Origin: Alkalilimnicola ehrlichii
Lineage (GTDB): Bacteria; Pseudomonadota; Gammaproteobacteria; Nitrococcales; AK92
DNA: 64,000 bases
Reading direction: 5' to 3'
NCBI RefSeq assembly: GCF_003399765.1
Contig: NZ_NFZV01000001.1
Coordinates: 281,704 to 345,703, forward strand
Positions within the stretch are counted from its first letter, which is position 1. The number at the start of each line of letters is the position of its first letter. The notes under the pieces were generated by a model. That model ran no database searches and had not been told where the DNA came from. It was given only the letters and a program-made list of their open reading frames with translations. Shown here piece by piece: positions 16,882 through 24,548 of the stretch. A program made the position numbers and the translations under genes.

Positions 16882-16903
16882 TGTAAGGCGAGGATGGGAC
16901 ACA
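16882..16903 (-). promoter_or_regulatory. Candidate late-promoter activator box before FI
   Basis: TGTAAG-GCGAG followed by ACACA (TGT-N14-ACA). The same TGTAAG and GCGAG elements occur before V (23465) and before the second fibre gene (18587). In P2 the Ogr dyads sit at the PF and PV promoters in the same positions of the map, though with N12 spacing. Confidence 0.45.
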
Positions 16904-16910
16904 AGGCTAT

Positions 16911-16943
16911 AAAAAACGCGAGGCCGTCAGGTTCGGCCTCGCG
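16911..16943 (-). terminator. Rho-independent terminator of the second fibre cassette
   Basis: Arms 16917-16926 and 16934-16943 form a perfect 10-bp GC-rich stem with a 7-nt loop, followed on the minus strand by TTTTTT. It ends the transcript of fibre 2 and its chaperone before the FI unit starts. Confidence 0.88.
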
Positions 16944-16973
16944 CTGATGGTGTGGCTGCAAATCGCTGATTTA

Positions 16974-17438
16974 TTAGAGGTAGGCAGTTACCTCTTCCGG
17001 CTGGTCCGGCCAAACAACTTCGAGGGGTTCTTTAAACGCTTGCGGCACATCGCGTAGCGATTGGCGGTACTGTTTCACCGCTGCCTGCTGCGCGGGTGTC
17101 AGCGGCGCATCCGGTAGTACCATCCAGTCGGTTTCCCGCATGCGGTCGTCGCGCTCGGCGCGAATCCGCTCCCAGGAGTTGAGCCAGGCCTGTTCGGCTT
17201 GTTTGCGCTCCTGTTCTAGGCGGGCCTTTTCCGCGTTCCAGGCATCCAGACACTGTCCGACCAGATTGTCGGGGTCTTCGTAAACGTGTTTCCAGACATC
17301 GCGATAGTAGATGTCGGGTTGCCCATCTTGTGAGTGAACGGACCAAATTTCGTCGGGAAGAAAATCGAGATTGACGTGCAGGAAAACGCCATCGACCCCT
17401 ACGGTATTGTCGTCTTTGATTGCGTCGAATCGCTGCAT
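16974..17438 (-). CDS. Tail fibre assembly chaperone 2
   Basis: A 154-residue protein of the phage tail assembly chaperone (APC) type. A long helical middle is followed by the signature TDWMVLPDAPLT, YRQSLRDVPQ and VVWPDQP. It should fold or attach the fibre encoded directly upstream (11-bp gap). It is a clear paralogue of the protein at 18707-19153. Confidence 0.85.
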   Translation of the reverse strand: MQRFDAIKDDNTVGVDGVFLHVNLDFLPDEIWSVHSQDGQPDIYYRDVWKHVYEDPDNLVGQCLDAWNAEKARLEQERKQAEQAWLNSWERIRAERDDRMRETDWMVLPDAPLTPAQQAAVKQYRQSLRDVPQAFKEPLEVVWPDQPEEVTAYL

Positions 17439-17448
17439 GGGGTAATCC

Positions 17449-18480
17449 TCAGAGTTTCATGATAAAGGCAAGTGCGTAGTAGGGCGGTCGAACATCGACG
17501 GTGTGGCTGTGATCGCCGTCGCTTTCGATGTCGTGGCTGTGGGAGCCGTTCGCCTGTATACCGCCGGTTAGGCCGTGGGCGTGGGGATTACCGTTGCCCC
17601 TGCTATTAATCGGGCTTGAACTTGATGTGACTGGGTCGGAGGACAGCCCGGCAACGCCGTTAAAGGTGGAGGAGGAGCCGCTGGTGTTCCTGCCTTGTAG
17701 AACGTGGTCATGACTTGGCATCTGCCCGATACTCAGCGGATGTCCGCTAACGCTGAACGTATTGCTATGACTATGTTCGCCTGCGCTGTTCGTGCCGCCG
17801 TGGTTGTGCGAGCCGTTCGTGCTGGTCGTCTTTTCGTTAGAACCGCTTTCGTCGCCGACGGGATAGTTTAGTCCAGCGGCGACGACGAACTTGTCGCGTA
17901 AGTCTGGCGTACCGTTATTGCCATCGCACAACACCCAACCTTCCGGAATTGCGTTTGCCGGGCCGTCGTACATGGCGATGAGACGTTGTGGGATCGCTTT
18001 TCTAATGGCAGCCTGTATCTGGTCGTCGACATAATCTTGTCGTGCAAAGATCATATCGGGGGTATCGTCGACTGTTACGGTGTTGGTGTTGCTGTAACGC
18101 ACCAGGATACGGAGGTGCTGATCGGTATCGGCGCCTTCGCCTTCGACGGGCTTATAGCGCTCGGGCGTGGCGGCCACCACGATTAGATCGCCTTCGCTGT
18201 CGAACGCTGCAAATTCGCGGATATACCAGCCGCCGGCTGCGCGCGGGACTACTCCCTCGATAACGAAGACTTGGTCATCCGTTTCGCTGACATAGACGCG
18301 ATTCAACGTGCCGCGCCAGACTTCGTGGGTCAGTGCCGTCCAGCTCGATTCCGGGGCGACGTAATTGCCGCCGCCGTCGCCGACGGCAAACTCAACCAGT
18401 TGCAGTTTCTGACCGTCGGCTTCGGCCTGGGCTAGCTTGGCGAGGCCAATATCGGTGAGGATTGCGTAGTACTGAGACAT
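17449..18480 (-). CDS. Tail fibre protein 2 (collar-type C-terminus)
   Basis: A 343-residue receptor-binding fibre. The N-terminal P2 gpH-like attachment domain (YYAILTDIGLAKLAQAEADG, about 1-150) is nearly identical to that of fibre 1, including 74 identical bases at 18281-18354. A tail-collar segment follows (IPEGWVLCDGNNGTPDLRDKF). The C-terminus is rich in G, S, N and H, ends VDVRPPYYALAFIMKL, and differs from fibre 1. It is shorter than fibre 1, lacking most of the middle region. Confidence 0.9.
   Translation of the reverse strand: MSQYYAILTDIGLAKLAQAEADGQKLQLVEFAVGDGGGNYVAPESSWTALTHEVWRGTLNRVYVSETDDQVFVIEGVVPRAAGGWYIREFAAFDSEGDLIVVAATPERYKPVEGEGADTDQHLRILVRYSNTNTVTVDDTPDMIFARQDYVDDQIQAAIRKAIPQRLIAMYDGPANAIPEGWVLCDGNNGTPDLRDKFVVAAGLNYPVGDESGSNEKTTSTNGSHNHGGTNSAGEHSHSNTFSVSGHPLSIGQMPSHDHVLQGRNTSGSSSTFNGVAGLSSDPVTSSSSPINSRGNGNPHAHGLTGGIQANGSHSHDIESDGDHSHTVDVRPPYYALAFIMKL
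18281..18354. repeat. 74-bp perfect repeat, copy 1 (fibre 2)
   Basis: Identical to 20219-20292 and in the same orientation; it lies in the N-terminal attachment domain of the fibre genes within a longer, slightly diverged repeat. It suggests recent duplication or gene conversion. Confidence 0.9.
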
Positions 18481-18706
18481 AATTTCTCCGCCAAATGGTT
18501 AACTTGGCATCGAATCGCCGCAATTGCGTCGATAAGTGCCAATCCCATGTTGATCGCTGTTGGCGGAGGAGAGCAGTCTCTGGCCGTGTAAGCGGCGAGG
18601 CTTACACTTTGGGGGCGGCGCGATGCGGTGCCGGGGGAGGCTGACTCAGCAAGCTTACACCGGTTGCTTCCGGTGTAAGCTATTGTCGATTAAAGATATC
18701 CCAGTA
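18481..18706. promoter_or_regulatory. Spacer between the two fibre cassettes with dyad and hairpin
   Basis: 226 bp without a gene. A perfect hairpin (arms 18652-18663 and 18670-18681) stands behind chaperone 1 and may be a terminator. The dyad TGTAAGC-N6-GCTTACA at 18587-18606 contains GCGAG and probably marks a promoter for fibre 2. Confidence 0.55.
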
Positions 18707-19153
18707 CTACTTCCGGTTTTCCGGCCAAACTACCTCTAGAGGTGCGCTAAAGTGCTGTGGGATGTCCCGTAGCGCTTGCCGATAGATTTTTACCTCATCA
18801 CGCTCGGAATCGGACAGCGGCGAGTCGGGGAAAATCATCCAGTCCGTCTCTGTGATTAGCGCGTTGCGCTCCTCCCGCACACGACCCCAGGAGTTGAGCC
18901 AGGCTTCCTCGGCAGTTTTTCGCTGCTGTTCTAAATGGGCAAGCTCGGCATCCCATGCAGCAACGCATTGCCCGACAAGATCGTCAGGGTCTTCGCTTTT
19001 GTGCTGCCATATATCGCGCAAGTAGATGTCTGGTTCGCCGTCCACGCTGTGGACAGACCAAACCTCTATAGGTAAAAAACTAAGATCGACGCTCAATGCA
19101 ACACCGTCGACCGTGATCATATTGTCGTCTCGGATAGCAGTTAACTGACGCAT
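18707..19153 (-). CDS. Tail fibre assembly chaperone 1
   Basis: A 148-residue APC-type chaperone with ETDWMIFPDSPLSDSE, YRQALRDIPQ and the ending LEVVWPENRK. Its stop is followed by a strong hairpin. It starts 3 bp after fibre 1, so it is translated with it. Its similarity to the 16974-17438 protein shows that the fibre and chaperone were duplicated together. Confidence 0.85.
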   Translation of the reverse strand: MRQLTAIRDDNMITVDGVALSVDLSFLPIEVWSVHSVDGEPDIYLRDIWQHKSEDPDDLVGQCVAAWDAELAHLEQQRKTAEEAWLNSWGRVREERNALITETDWMIFPDSPLSDSERDEVKIYRQALRDIPQHFSAPLEVVWPENRK

Positions 19154-19155
19154 GG

Positions 19156-20418
19156 CTAATACCAGATAATAAAGTTGGTTGCTTCGTATGGCTGTCGCAC
19201 GTCTACCGTTGTGTTTTGTATGCCGCCCGTTAGGCCGTGCATGTGCGATTCGCTACCGCCTCTTGAGCTCGACATGACCGCCTGCTCGGTACGACTTGTA
19301 AATGATGTTGAGTCGTCACGGCCGCTCCGCCGCGGGCCGCTCCCTCTATCACGGTTTACCCAAGGCAGATCTCTTGCGCTCTCGTGGTCATGGCTGGGCA
19401 TCTGGCCCAATCTTAGCGGATGCCCCGAAACGCTCAGATTGTTCGGGTGGCTATGGTCTCGCTGGTCATTGCCACCTTTATCGCCGACTTCGTACTGGTC
19501 GCCAGCGCCTACGGCAACTCGGTTACGCCGGTCAGGCACGTTAAACGTCGTTTCGCCATTGCCCTCACCGAATTTCGTGCCGACGATGTTAAATAGACGG
19601 TCGTATTCCGTACGGCTAACTGTGCGGCCGTCGCACCAAAGCGCTCCATCTGGGAGAAAATCGCCCGTCCATTCGCTTACCGTGCCAGGAATACCTCTCT
19701 CTGGTACAAGACTGTGCCCATTGACCTTCAAGCTCGGCACATCGAGCACTGGCCCCCCGTCGCCGTTGTCTTCGTATGCGGGAAGCTCACCGACCAACTT
19801 GCCAACGGCGCGAGTAGCGGCGTCCTTCAGTCCTAGATTGTCCCGCGCAGCTTCGGTGCTTGTTAGGTCGGCGAGGTTTTCCGAGATCCGGGCATGTCCG
19901 CTGTGTGGCGCTGCTGAATCGCGGTGCTGGGCGATCGCCTCCATGAGCTGGCTGTCTGCCGCGTCAACGTAGTCCTTGCGGGCTAGGATGGTATCCGGCG
20001 TGTCGTTGACGGAAACGGCATCGGCGTTGCTGTACCTAACCAGCACGCGAATATGCTGGTCTAAATTGGCGCCGTCGCCCTCTGCCGGTTTGAATCGTTC
20101 CGGCACGGCTGCAATGACAATTAGGTCGCCGTCGCTATCGAGTGCTCCAAACTCGCGGATGTACCAGCCGCCCACTTCCCGAGGCACGACACCTTCAATG
20201 GTGAAGACCTGCTCGTCAGTTTCGCTGACATAGACGCGATTCAACGTGCCGCGCCAGACTTCGTGGGTCAGTGCCGTCCAGCTCGATTCCGGCGCCACGT
20301 AATCGCCGCCGCCGTCGCCGACGGCAAAGTCGACCAGTTGCAGCTTTTGGCCGTCGGCTTCGGCCTGGGCCAGTTTGGCCAAGCCTACTTCAGTGAGGAT
20401 TGCATAATACTGAGACAT
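19156..20418 (-). CDS. H: Tail fibre protein 1 (gpH-like)
   Basis: A 420-residue fibre located in the P2 position of gpH, directly after gpI. The N-terminal attachment domain (YYAILTEVGLAKLAQAEADG) is followed by the helix AADSQLMEAIAQHRDSAAPH, a collar-like domain (FLPDGALWCDGRTVSRTEYDRLF, split here as FLPDGALWCDG then EYDRLFNIVG) and a glycine/serine/histidine-rich tip ending VDVRQPYEATNFIIWY. The start at 20418 is chosen because GGAG precedes it and it matches the start of fibre 2. It determines which cells the tail attacks. Confidence 0.9.
   Translation of the reverse strand: MSQYYAILTEVGLAKLAQAEADGQKLQLVDFAVGDGGGDYVAPESSWTALTHEVWRGTLNRVYVSETDEQVFTIEGVVPREVGGWYIREFGALDSDGDLIVIAAVPERFKPAEGDGANLDQHIRVLVRYSNADAVSVNDTPDTILARKDYVDAADSQLMEAIAQHRDSAAPHSGHARISENLADLTSTEAARDNLGLKDAATRAVGKLVGELPAYEDNGDGGPVLDVPSLKVNGHSLVPERGIPGTVSEWTGDFLPDGALWCDGRTVSRTEYDRLFNIVGTKFGEGNGETTFNVPDRRNRVAVGAGDQYEVGDKGGNDQRDHSHPNNLSVSGHPLRLGQMPSHDHESARDLPWVNRDRGSGPRRSGRDDSTSFTSRTEQAVMSSSRGGSESHMHGLTGGIQNTTVDVRQPYEATNFIIWY
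20219..20292. repeat. 74-bp perfect repeat, copy 2 (fibre 1)
   Basis: Identical partner of 18281-18354 in the attachment domain of fibre 1. Recombination between the direct copies would delete one fibre cassette (about 1.9 kb). Confidence 0.9.
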
Positions 20419-20420
20419 GA

Positions 20421-20957
20421 CTACTCCGCTGGTGGGTAAACGCATAAGTCGTCGCCCAGGGTGATGGCGGCGCCGACGTAAGTTGCCCCGCAGACAGGCT
20501 GATAGAGGTTGACGACGTCCAATACTTGGGATTCCCGTGCGTAGCGACCGACGACGTCGTGGATGTACAGGTGTAAATCGTCGGGGATGGCGGAGTCGGT
20601 CAGTTCGATATCAAGCTCGTAATGATGCGGGGTATCGCCGATCTCCCACCATTCGCGCACCAGAATATCCATGCCCAAAGCGGCTAGTTCGCGCCGCAGC
20701 GAGCCGAGGGTGCCGCGGTAGCGGCGGGTTTCTAGCGCGGTTTTGATCACTCGCCGTTGGCGGGCGGTGGTCCAGTTGGAGTTCCAGCCTTCCACGCCCA
20801 CTGCCCAGGCGAGCCAAGGTAGTAGCGAGGCCGGGCAGCGGTCGGGGTTCCACAGGCTGTCGACCTTCGCTAGGTCGAGTTCGCTGAGTTGGGCGTCGCT
20901 GGCTTCCAGCGCGCGCTCTAACCGCGTCGCGTTGGGTGGGAGCAAACTAGTCGTCAT
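20421..20957 (-). CDS. I: Baseplate wedge protein gpI
   Basis: A 178-residue homologue of P2 gpI (176). The segments SLLPPNATRLERALEAS, LPWLAWAVGVEGWNSNW and ALETRRYRGTLGSLRREL are typical. The ATG at 20957 lies inside the end of gpJ (11-bp overlap), giving coupled translation. It joins the wedge to the tail fibre. Confidence 0.93.
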   Translation of the reverse strand: MTTSLLPPNATRLERALEASDAQLSELDLAKVDSLWNPDRCPASLLPWLAWAVGVEGWNSNWTTARQRRVIKTALETRRYRGTLGSLRRELAALGMDILVREWWEIGDTPHHYELDIELTDSAIPDDLHLYIHDVVGRYARESQVLDVVNLYQPVCGATYVGAAITLGDDLCVYPPAE

Positions 20958-21846
20958 GGCCCACCTCAAGCTCGATTGCAGCACAGTAGGCGGCTTGCGT
21001 GAGGTCGCAGTGGATATCCTCGGCAGGGCTTTCCAGTTCGACGCGCTTGACGCCCTCGACGTAGAGACGTGCAAGTAGTGCGTCGCGCACGAGGTCGCGG
21101 CCTAGTACATGCATACGGCGCACGAATTGTTCGACGCGCTGACGGGCCGCGGCCTTCACGGTGGGCTCGTCGGCGCCCTCGAACAGGACCAAGCGCGCAC
21201 GGGTGGTGTATTCGGTAACAATGGCCGGGCGCGTTTCGACCTTGTCGTTGAGCGGGCGGAGGTCTTCGTCGTTGACGCGGGCGTGGACGATATCGAGAAG
21301 TTCTTGGCTGGGAACGCCGTTGCCGTCGTGGCTTAGCACGGTGATTAATATTTCGCCGCCGTTGGGGCGAGTGCAGGAGGCGTCTTTTACTTGGCCGCTG
21401 GCCGAGCGGGCGTGGTAGACGTAGGCGGGGCGTGCGCCGGCCGTGCTATAGCTATCGCCGGCCATGAGAATGCGCTCGATGTAGGCGGCGTCGCTCTCGT
21501 AGGTCGGCGGGATCGGCGGATTGGCGTCCGGATCGCCTGCGTCGATGACTAATCGCGGCGTGCGATGGAAGGTGACGCCGAGATGGTCGAGGGTGCTGCC
21601 TTGGCTGTAGGCGAGCAAGAGCAATCGAGCGCGGTCGTTGAACTCCTGGCGTAGGATCATCTCGCGGTAGGCGCTTTCCTCCAACAGGCGCGTTGCCGGC
21701 TCGGATTCCCGGTTGAGGACGTCCGCAGCTTGGGGGTGGCGGCTAAGGAAAGCGGATTTACGCTGCGCGAGGATGTCTTCGTAATCCAGCTGTTCGACGA
21801 TCTCCGGCGCCGGTAATTGGGATAGATCGATGCTCGACCGACTCAT
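20947..21846 (-). CDS. J: Baseplate wedge protein gpJ
   Basis: A 299-residue homologue of P2 gpJ (302), the T4 gp6-like wedge protein. It has DLSQLPAPEIVEQLDYEDIL at the start and LLLLAYSQGSTLDHLG in the first third. It overlaps gpW by 4 bp and gpI by 11 bp, so W-J-I is one translation-coupled block. Confidence 0.94.
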   Translation of the reverse strand: MSRSSIDLSQLPAPEIVEQLDYEDILAQRKSAFLSRHPQAADVLNRESEPATRLLEESAYREMILRQEFNDRARLLLLAYSQGSTLDHLGVTFHRTPRLVIDAGDPDANPPIPPTYESDAAYIERILMAGDSYSTAGARPAYVYHARSASGQVKDASCTRPNGGEILITVLSHDGNGVPSQELLDIVHARVNDEDLRPLNDKVETRPAIVTEYTTRARLVLFEGADEPTVKAAARQRVEQFVRRMHVLGRDLVRDALLARLYVEGVKRVELESPAEDIHCDLTQAAYCAAIELEVGHDD

Positions 21847-22205
21847 GCGGTTACTCCTGTCGGCAAGTTGAATTCAAGGCGTGCCCGTTCGGGGGTGCTG
21901 GTATCGAGGCGGACGATGTCGGCTTCGAGTACAACGGAGCTGGGGCGGGCGCTATTAACCAGGCGGACGATGCGCTCGACCCGAATTCTCGGTTCCCACC
22001 GAATCAACGCGGTTACTACGGCGCTGTAGGCCAGCATGAGCGTAACGTCGTTGAGCGGTTGGTCGATCAGCTCCGGCAGTAGCGAGCCGTAGTCGCGGCG
22101 CATGACGCGGGAACCGATCGGGGTGGTGAGAATATCGGTCACGCTCTGGCGGATGTGGTCGATACCGTCGATCGCGTGGCCGGTGTGCGCGTTCATGCCT
22201 GCCAT
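21843..22205 (-). CDS. W: Baseplate wedge protein gpW
   Basis: A 120-residue gp25-like protein, close to P2 gpW (115). It has IRQSVTDILTTPIGSRVMRR and DYGSLLPELIDQPLN. The ATG at 22205 is preceded by GGGAGGG, so the longer upstream frame is rejected. gp25-like proteins nucleate sheath assembly on the baseplate. Confidence 0.93.
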   Translation of the reverse strand: MAGMNAHTGHAIDGIDHIRQSVTDILTTPIGSRVMRRDYGSLLPELIDQPLNDVTLMLAYSAVVTALIRWEPRIRVERIVRLVNSARPSSVVLEADIVRLDTSTPERARLEFNLPTGVTA

Positions 22206-22209
22206 GGTT

Positions 22210-22497
22210 TTACCCTCCCGCGAAGACGTTGGTGCTGCCTTGGGCGACGGCGGAGCCGCAGGCGATCGGATCGCCAATGCGTCCTAGCGGCAGGCGGTTG
22301 ACGAATACGGTGCTACTGCCTTCGGCCAGTGCGGATTCGTGGGCGCTGTTGCCGCAGGCATGCTCTTCGAAGGCGTCTCCTACACGGAGAGCTGCCTTCC
22401 CATTAATGGTTACATCGCCGCTCCCGCTAGTGCTTTTTCGCGGCGGAAAGCAGCCTTCGCCTGTGCAGATGTCGCCTACTCGGCTAACGGCTGGCAT
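22210..22497 (-). CDS. PAAR-domain spike tip protein
   Basis: A 95-residue PAAR protein that should cap the central spike. The signature parts are AVSRVGDICTGEGC, VTINGKAALRVGD, and FVNRLPLGRIGDPIACG. Cysteines and histidines suited for metal binding at the tip are present. Classical P2 has no separate PAAR protein, because its gpV carries its own tip. It overlaps the unknown gene upstream by 14 bp. Confidence 0.9.
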   Translation of the reverse strand: MPAVSRVGDICTGEGCFPPRKSTSGSGDVTINGKAALRVGDAFEEHACGNSAHESALAEGSSTVFVNRLPLGRIGDPIACGSAVAQGSTNVFAGG

Positions 22498-22966
22498 CGA
22501 TACGCTCCTTTAGTAAGTCCCGGTTGGCGTTGTATTGCTGCAGAATTTCGATCTCGTATTCGCCGCTGGCGCTAACCGGCTGGGGGCCGTTTGGTGTATT
22601 TCGGATGCCCGTCGCTGTTACGCTCAGTGTGTACTTGCGCTTATTGGTCGGGTCTGCCTCGAACTTGACGACCTCGGCGCCGAGGGGGACATCTTCCCAC
22701 CTGTTTACGGTGATGGGCGTTGTCCCGTCCAGGTAGCGAATTGCCAGGATCGGGAAAAGGTCGGGCACGATGTCGGGCCAGCCGACGAACAGAAACCCGG
22801 GAGACGCGGTAACTTCGACACTGCTGGGAAGGGCTGGCGAAGAGGACCACTCCCAGCCTGTCCAGATATCCCACCCTTTGGCTTTTATGGCCTCAACGAC
22901 ACCGCTCTCCAGGTCGAACTCCCGTATCAATATGGCCCCGTTGGCTGGCTCTAGCTCCATCGTCAT
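22484..22966 (-). CDS. Unknown protein between gpV and PAAR
   Basis: A 160-residue acidic protein, probably beta-rich, with EIREF-like start MELEPANGAILIREF, several WTGWEW aromatic patches and the ending NANRDLLKERIDASR. No family was recognised. It overlaps both the V stop and the PAAR start, so it is translated with the spike genes. An adaptor between gpV and PAAR, or a spike-borne cargo, is possible but is only inferred from position. Confidence 0.6.
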   Translation of the reverse strand: MTMELEPANGAILIREFDLESGVVEAIKAKGWDIWTGWEWSSSPALPSSVEVTASPGFLFVGWPDIVPDLFPILAIRYLDGTTPITVNRWEDVPLGAEVVKFEADPTNKRKYTLSVTATGIRNTPNGPQPVSASGEYEIEILQQYNANRDLLKERIDASR

Positions 22967-23418
22967 GGGTTCAGCTCCACGCGGTTGCCTTTGAGAACGA
23001 GGTTGCCGGCCGCTTCGATAGTGATGTCGCCGCCCGCCTGAATCTCGATCCGATCAACAGTTGCGATCGCCAGCGCTTTCTCAGCGTGGTCGTAGGTGAC
23101 CGTGGTTCCGTCGGGAAACTCTCGCTTCCAGACGCTTGGATCAGTGGCCGGAGGCGGCGAGGCTTCGCTGTAAATGCCCGTTAGCACGATGGCCTGGCTA
23201 AGATCGCCGCCCGGCGATAGCAGGAGAACTTGCTCGCCGGCGGTGGGTGGATCCCAGTCCCGCGTGGTTCCGGCGCGCGCGCTTAACCACGGTAGCCAGC
23301 CGGTGAGGATGGCCCCGCTTTTGATGCGCGCCCGGGCGGTGGCGGTGTCCACTTCATGGACCGTTCCCAGCCGCACCAGGTTGTTTAGCAAGCGAAGTAG
23401 TTCGGCGACGTTGTTCAT
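22963..23418 (-). CDS. V: Baseplate spike protein gpV (short)
   Basis: A 151-residue gpV family protein with an N-terminal OB-like domain (ARIKSGAILTGWLPWLS, TAGEQVLLLSPGGDLSQAIVL). A short beta segment (RIEIQAGGDITIEAAGNLVLKG, about 125-146) ends it. P2 gpV has about 211 residues with a longer beta-helix and an iron-holding apex. Both are missing here and may be replaced by the separate PAAR protein. Confidence 0.9.
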   Translation of the reverse strand: MNNVAELLRLLNNLVRLGTVHEVDTATARARIKSGAILTGWLPWLSARAGTTRDWDPPTAGEQVLLLSPGGDLSQAIVLTGIYSEASPPPATDPSVWKREFPDGTTVTYDHAEKALAIATVDRIEIQAGGDITIEAAGNLVLKGNRVELNP

Positions 23419-23464
23419 GCCGTCATGGTGACAATCTTCGCCGCGGACCGATAGCGACGGGCAG

Positions 23465-23482
23465 TGTAAGTAGCGAGCACTA
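23465..23482 (-). promoter_or_regulatory. Candidate late-promoter activator box before V
   Basis: TGTAAG (23465) and GCGAG (23473) with the same 2-base gap as the box at 18587. It lies 47-64 bp before the V start, which corresponds to the PV promoter in P2. Confidence 0.4.
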
Positions 23483-23501
23483 CCCGAGGCGTTTCAGCGG
23501 C

Positions 23502-23957
23502 CTACGCATCCTCCCTTTCGGTCGGGCCACGAAGGCAGATAGTCAGCTCGGCATCGTCGTTCATGGCCGGCGGCGGCTCCGGAATAACGTGGGTGACCTC
23601 CTGTTGTCCGCTCTCGTTGCTAGCGACGATGACGCGCTCGCTCAGGGTAACCGTCAGCGTCAGGTCGATGGCGTCGTCATTCAGCCTTGGGGCGTCGACC
23701 TCGATGCCGGTCTCTGCGGCGTGGCCGGGTTCGTGTGCATGTAGCCATTCAAGGAGTGGAATTACGAGAGAGTCGAGTGAGTCCGGATAATCGCTGACGG
23801 CGATCTGCACCGGGCAGCGCCAGAGGTGGGAGAGGTTACCGCCCTGCCAGTACTCGATACGGCCTTCCTCGATGGCGAGGCTGAGCTTTTCCGGGGCTTC
23901 CTCCAGGCTTGGTACAGTCGTGACGAGGTGTTGGCGTAATGCGGTTAGTTTTTCCAT
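23502..23957 (-). CDS. R: Tail completion protein gpR
   Basis: A 151-residue homologue of P2 gpR (155), with LTALRQHLVTTVPSLEEAPEKL at the start (shown in part: LTALRQHLVTTVP). In P2, R and S finish the tail end that meets the head; here R is kept but S is absent. Its ATG overlaps the stop of the Rz1-like gene. Confidence 0.85.
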   Translation of the reverse strand: MEKLTALRQHLVTTVPSLEEAPEKLSLAIEEGRIEYWQGGNLSHLWRCPVQIAVSDYPDSLDSLVIPLLEWLHAHEPGHAAETGIEVDAPRLNDDAIDLTLTVTLSERVIVASNESGQQEVTHVIPEPPPAMNDDAELTICLRGPTEREDA

Positions 23958-24226
23958 GGGGGCGGCTCCTGATGAATTTGCTGATGGCAGGCAATGACGG
24001 CATCCACTTTCGCGGCGCAGAGGGCCCAGGCGCTTTCGACTTCCTCAATCAACAGGTTGAGATCGCCGTTTGTCCGTGGGCTGCTGGCCGGTAGCTGGCA
24101 GGGCGTCGGTGTCGCGCAGGCGTTGACGATAAGCGTCGGCGCCGGTGAGGGCGGGGCGCTCGCGCAGCCGTATAACAGGCTCAGGCATAACAGCGTCGGC
24201 CCAAGCGCGAAGTTTCTCGTTTTCAC
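23945..24226 (-). CDS. lysC: Rz1-like outer-membrane spanin lipoprotein (LysC-like)
   Basis: A 93-residue protein starting at GTG 24226, with GGAGG 8 bp upstream. A signal peptide ends in the lipobox LLYGC and is followed by a proline-rich stretch (SAPPSPAPT) typical of o-spanins. It starts inside the i-spanin gene in another frame, the usual nested layout. Together they fuse inner and outer membranes in the last step of lysis. Confidence 0.8.
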   Translation of the reverse strand: MKTRNFALGPTLLCLSLLYGCASAPPSPAPTLIVNACATPTPCQLPASSPRTNGDLNLLIEEVESAWALCAAKVDAVIACHQQIHQEPPPWKN

Positions 24227-24503
24227 TGTGTAGCCTCCGGATATGGCGGGTGCGGTCGGCAAGCTCGCGCTCCAGCCGCTGCTGTTCGGCCAGCTGCTCG
24301 GCGCGTTGTCGGGCATGCTCTGCTGCGAGCTGTTGTTGCCGTTCGAGGATCTCGTTGGCTTTGGTCAGCGCGGCTTGGGCGGTGTCGCGCTGTTGCATGG
24401 CTTGTTCTTGGCGGGCGCGGGCGGTGTCCAGCCGAAGGTTTTGGATGTGCAGCGCCAGCCCCAGAAGTGCGATAAGGGCAAGAGCGGCGAGCTTAGTTTT
24501 CAT
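24045..24503 (-). CDS. lysB: Rz-like inner-membrane spanin (LysB-like)
   Basis: A 152-residue protein with one N-terminal membrane helix (LAALALIALLGLALHI) and a long coiled coil rich in Q, A, E and R (about 25-110). It is the partner of the Rz1-like lipoprotein, whose gene begins within it. The start at 24503 is chosen over an upstream frame extension because the hydrophobic segment begins there. Confidence 0.8.
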   Translation of the reverse strand: MKTKLAALALIALLGLALHIQNLRLDTARARQEQAMQQRDTAQAALTKANEILERQQQLAAEHARQRAEQLAEQQRLERELADRTRHIRRLHSENEKLRAWADAVMPEPVIRLRERPALTGADAYRQRLRDTDALPATGQQPTDKRRSQPVD

Positions 24504-24548
24504 GCCGCACCTTCGCGTGCTGATAGCCCCGCGGGCAGCAAAGCGCAT

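Noticed and set aside
16974..20418. Invertible tail-fibre switch
   Set aside because: Both fibre cassettes have the same orientation and no inverted repeats or adjacent invertase gene is seen; only deletion or gene conversion is possible.
17449..20418. Diversity-generating retroelement acting on the fibres
   Set aside because: No reverse transcriptase gene and no template repeat were found.
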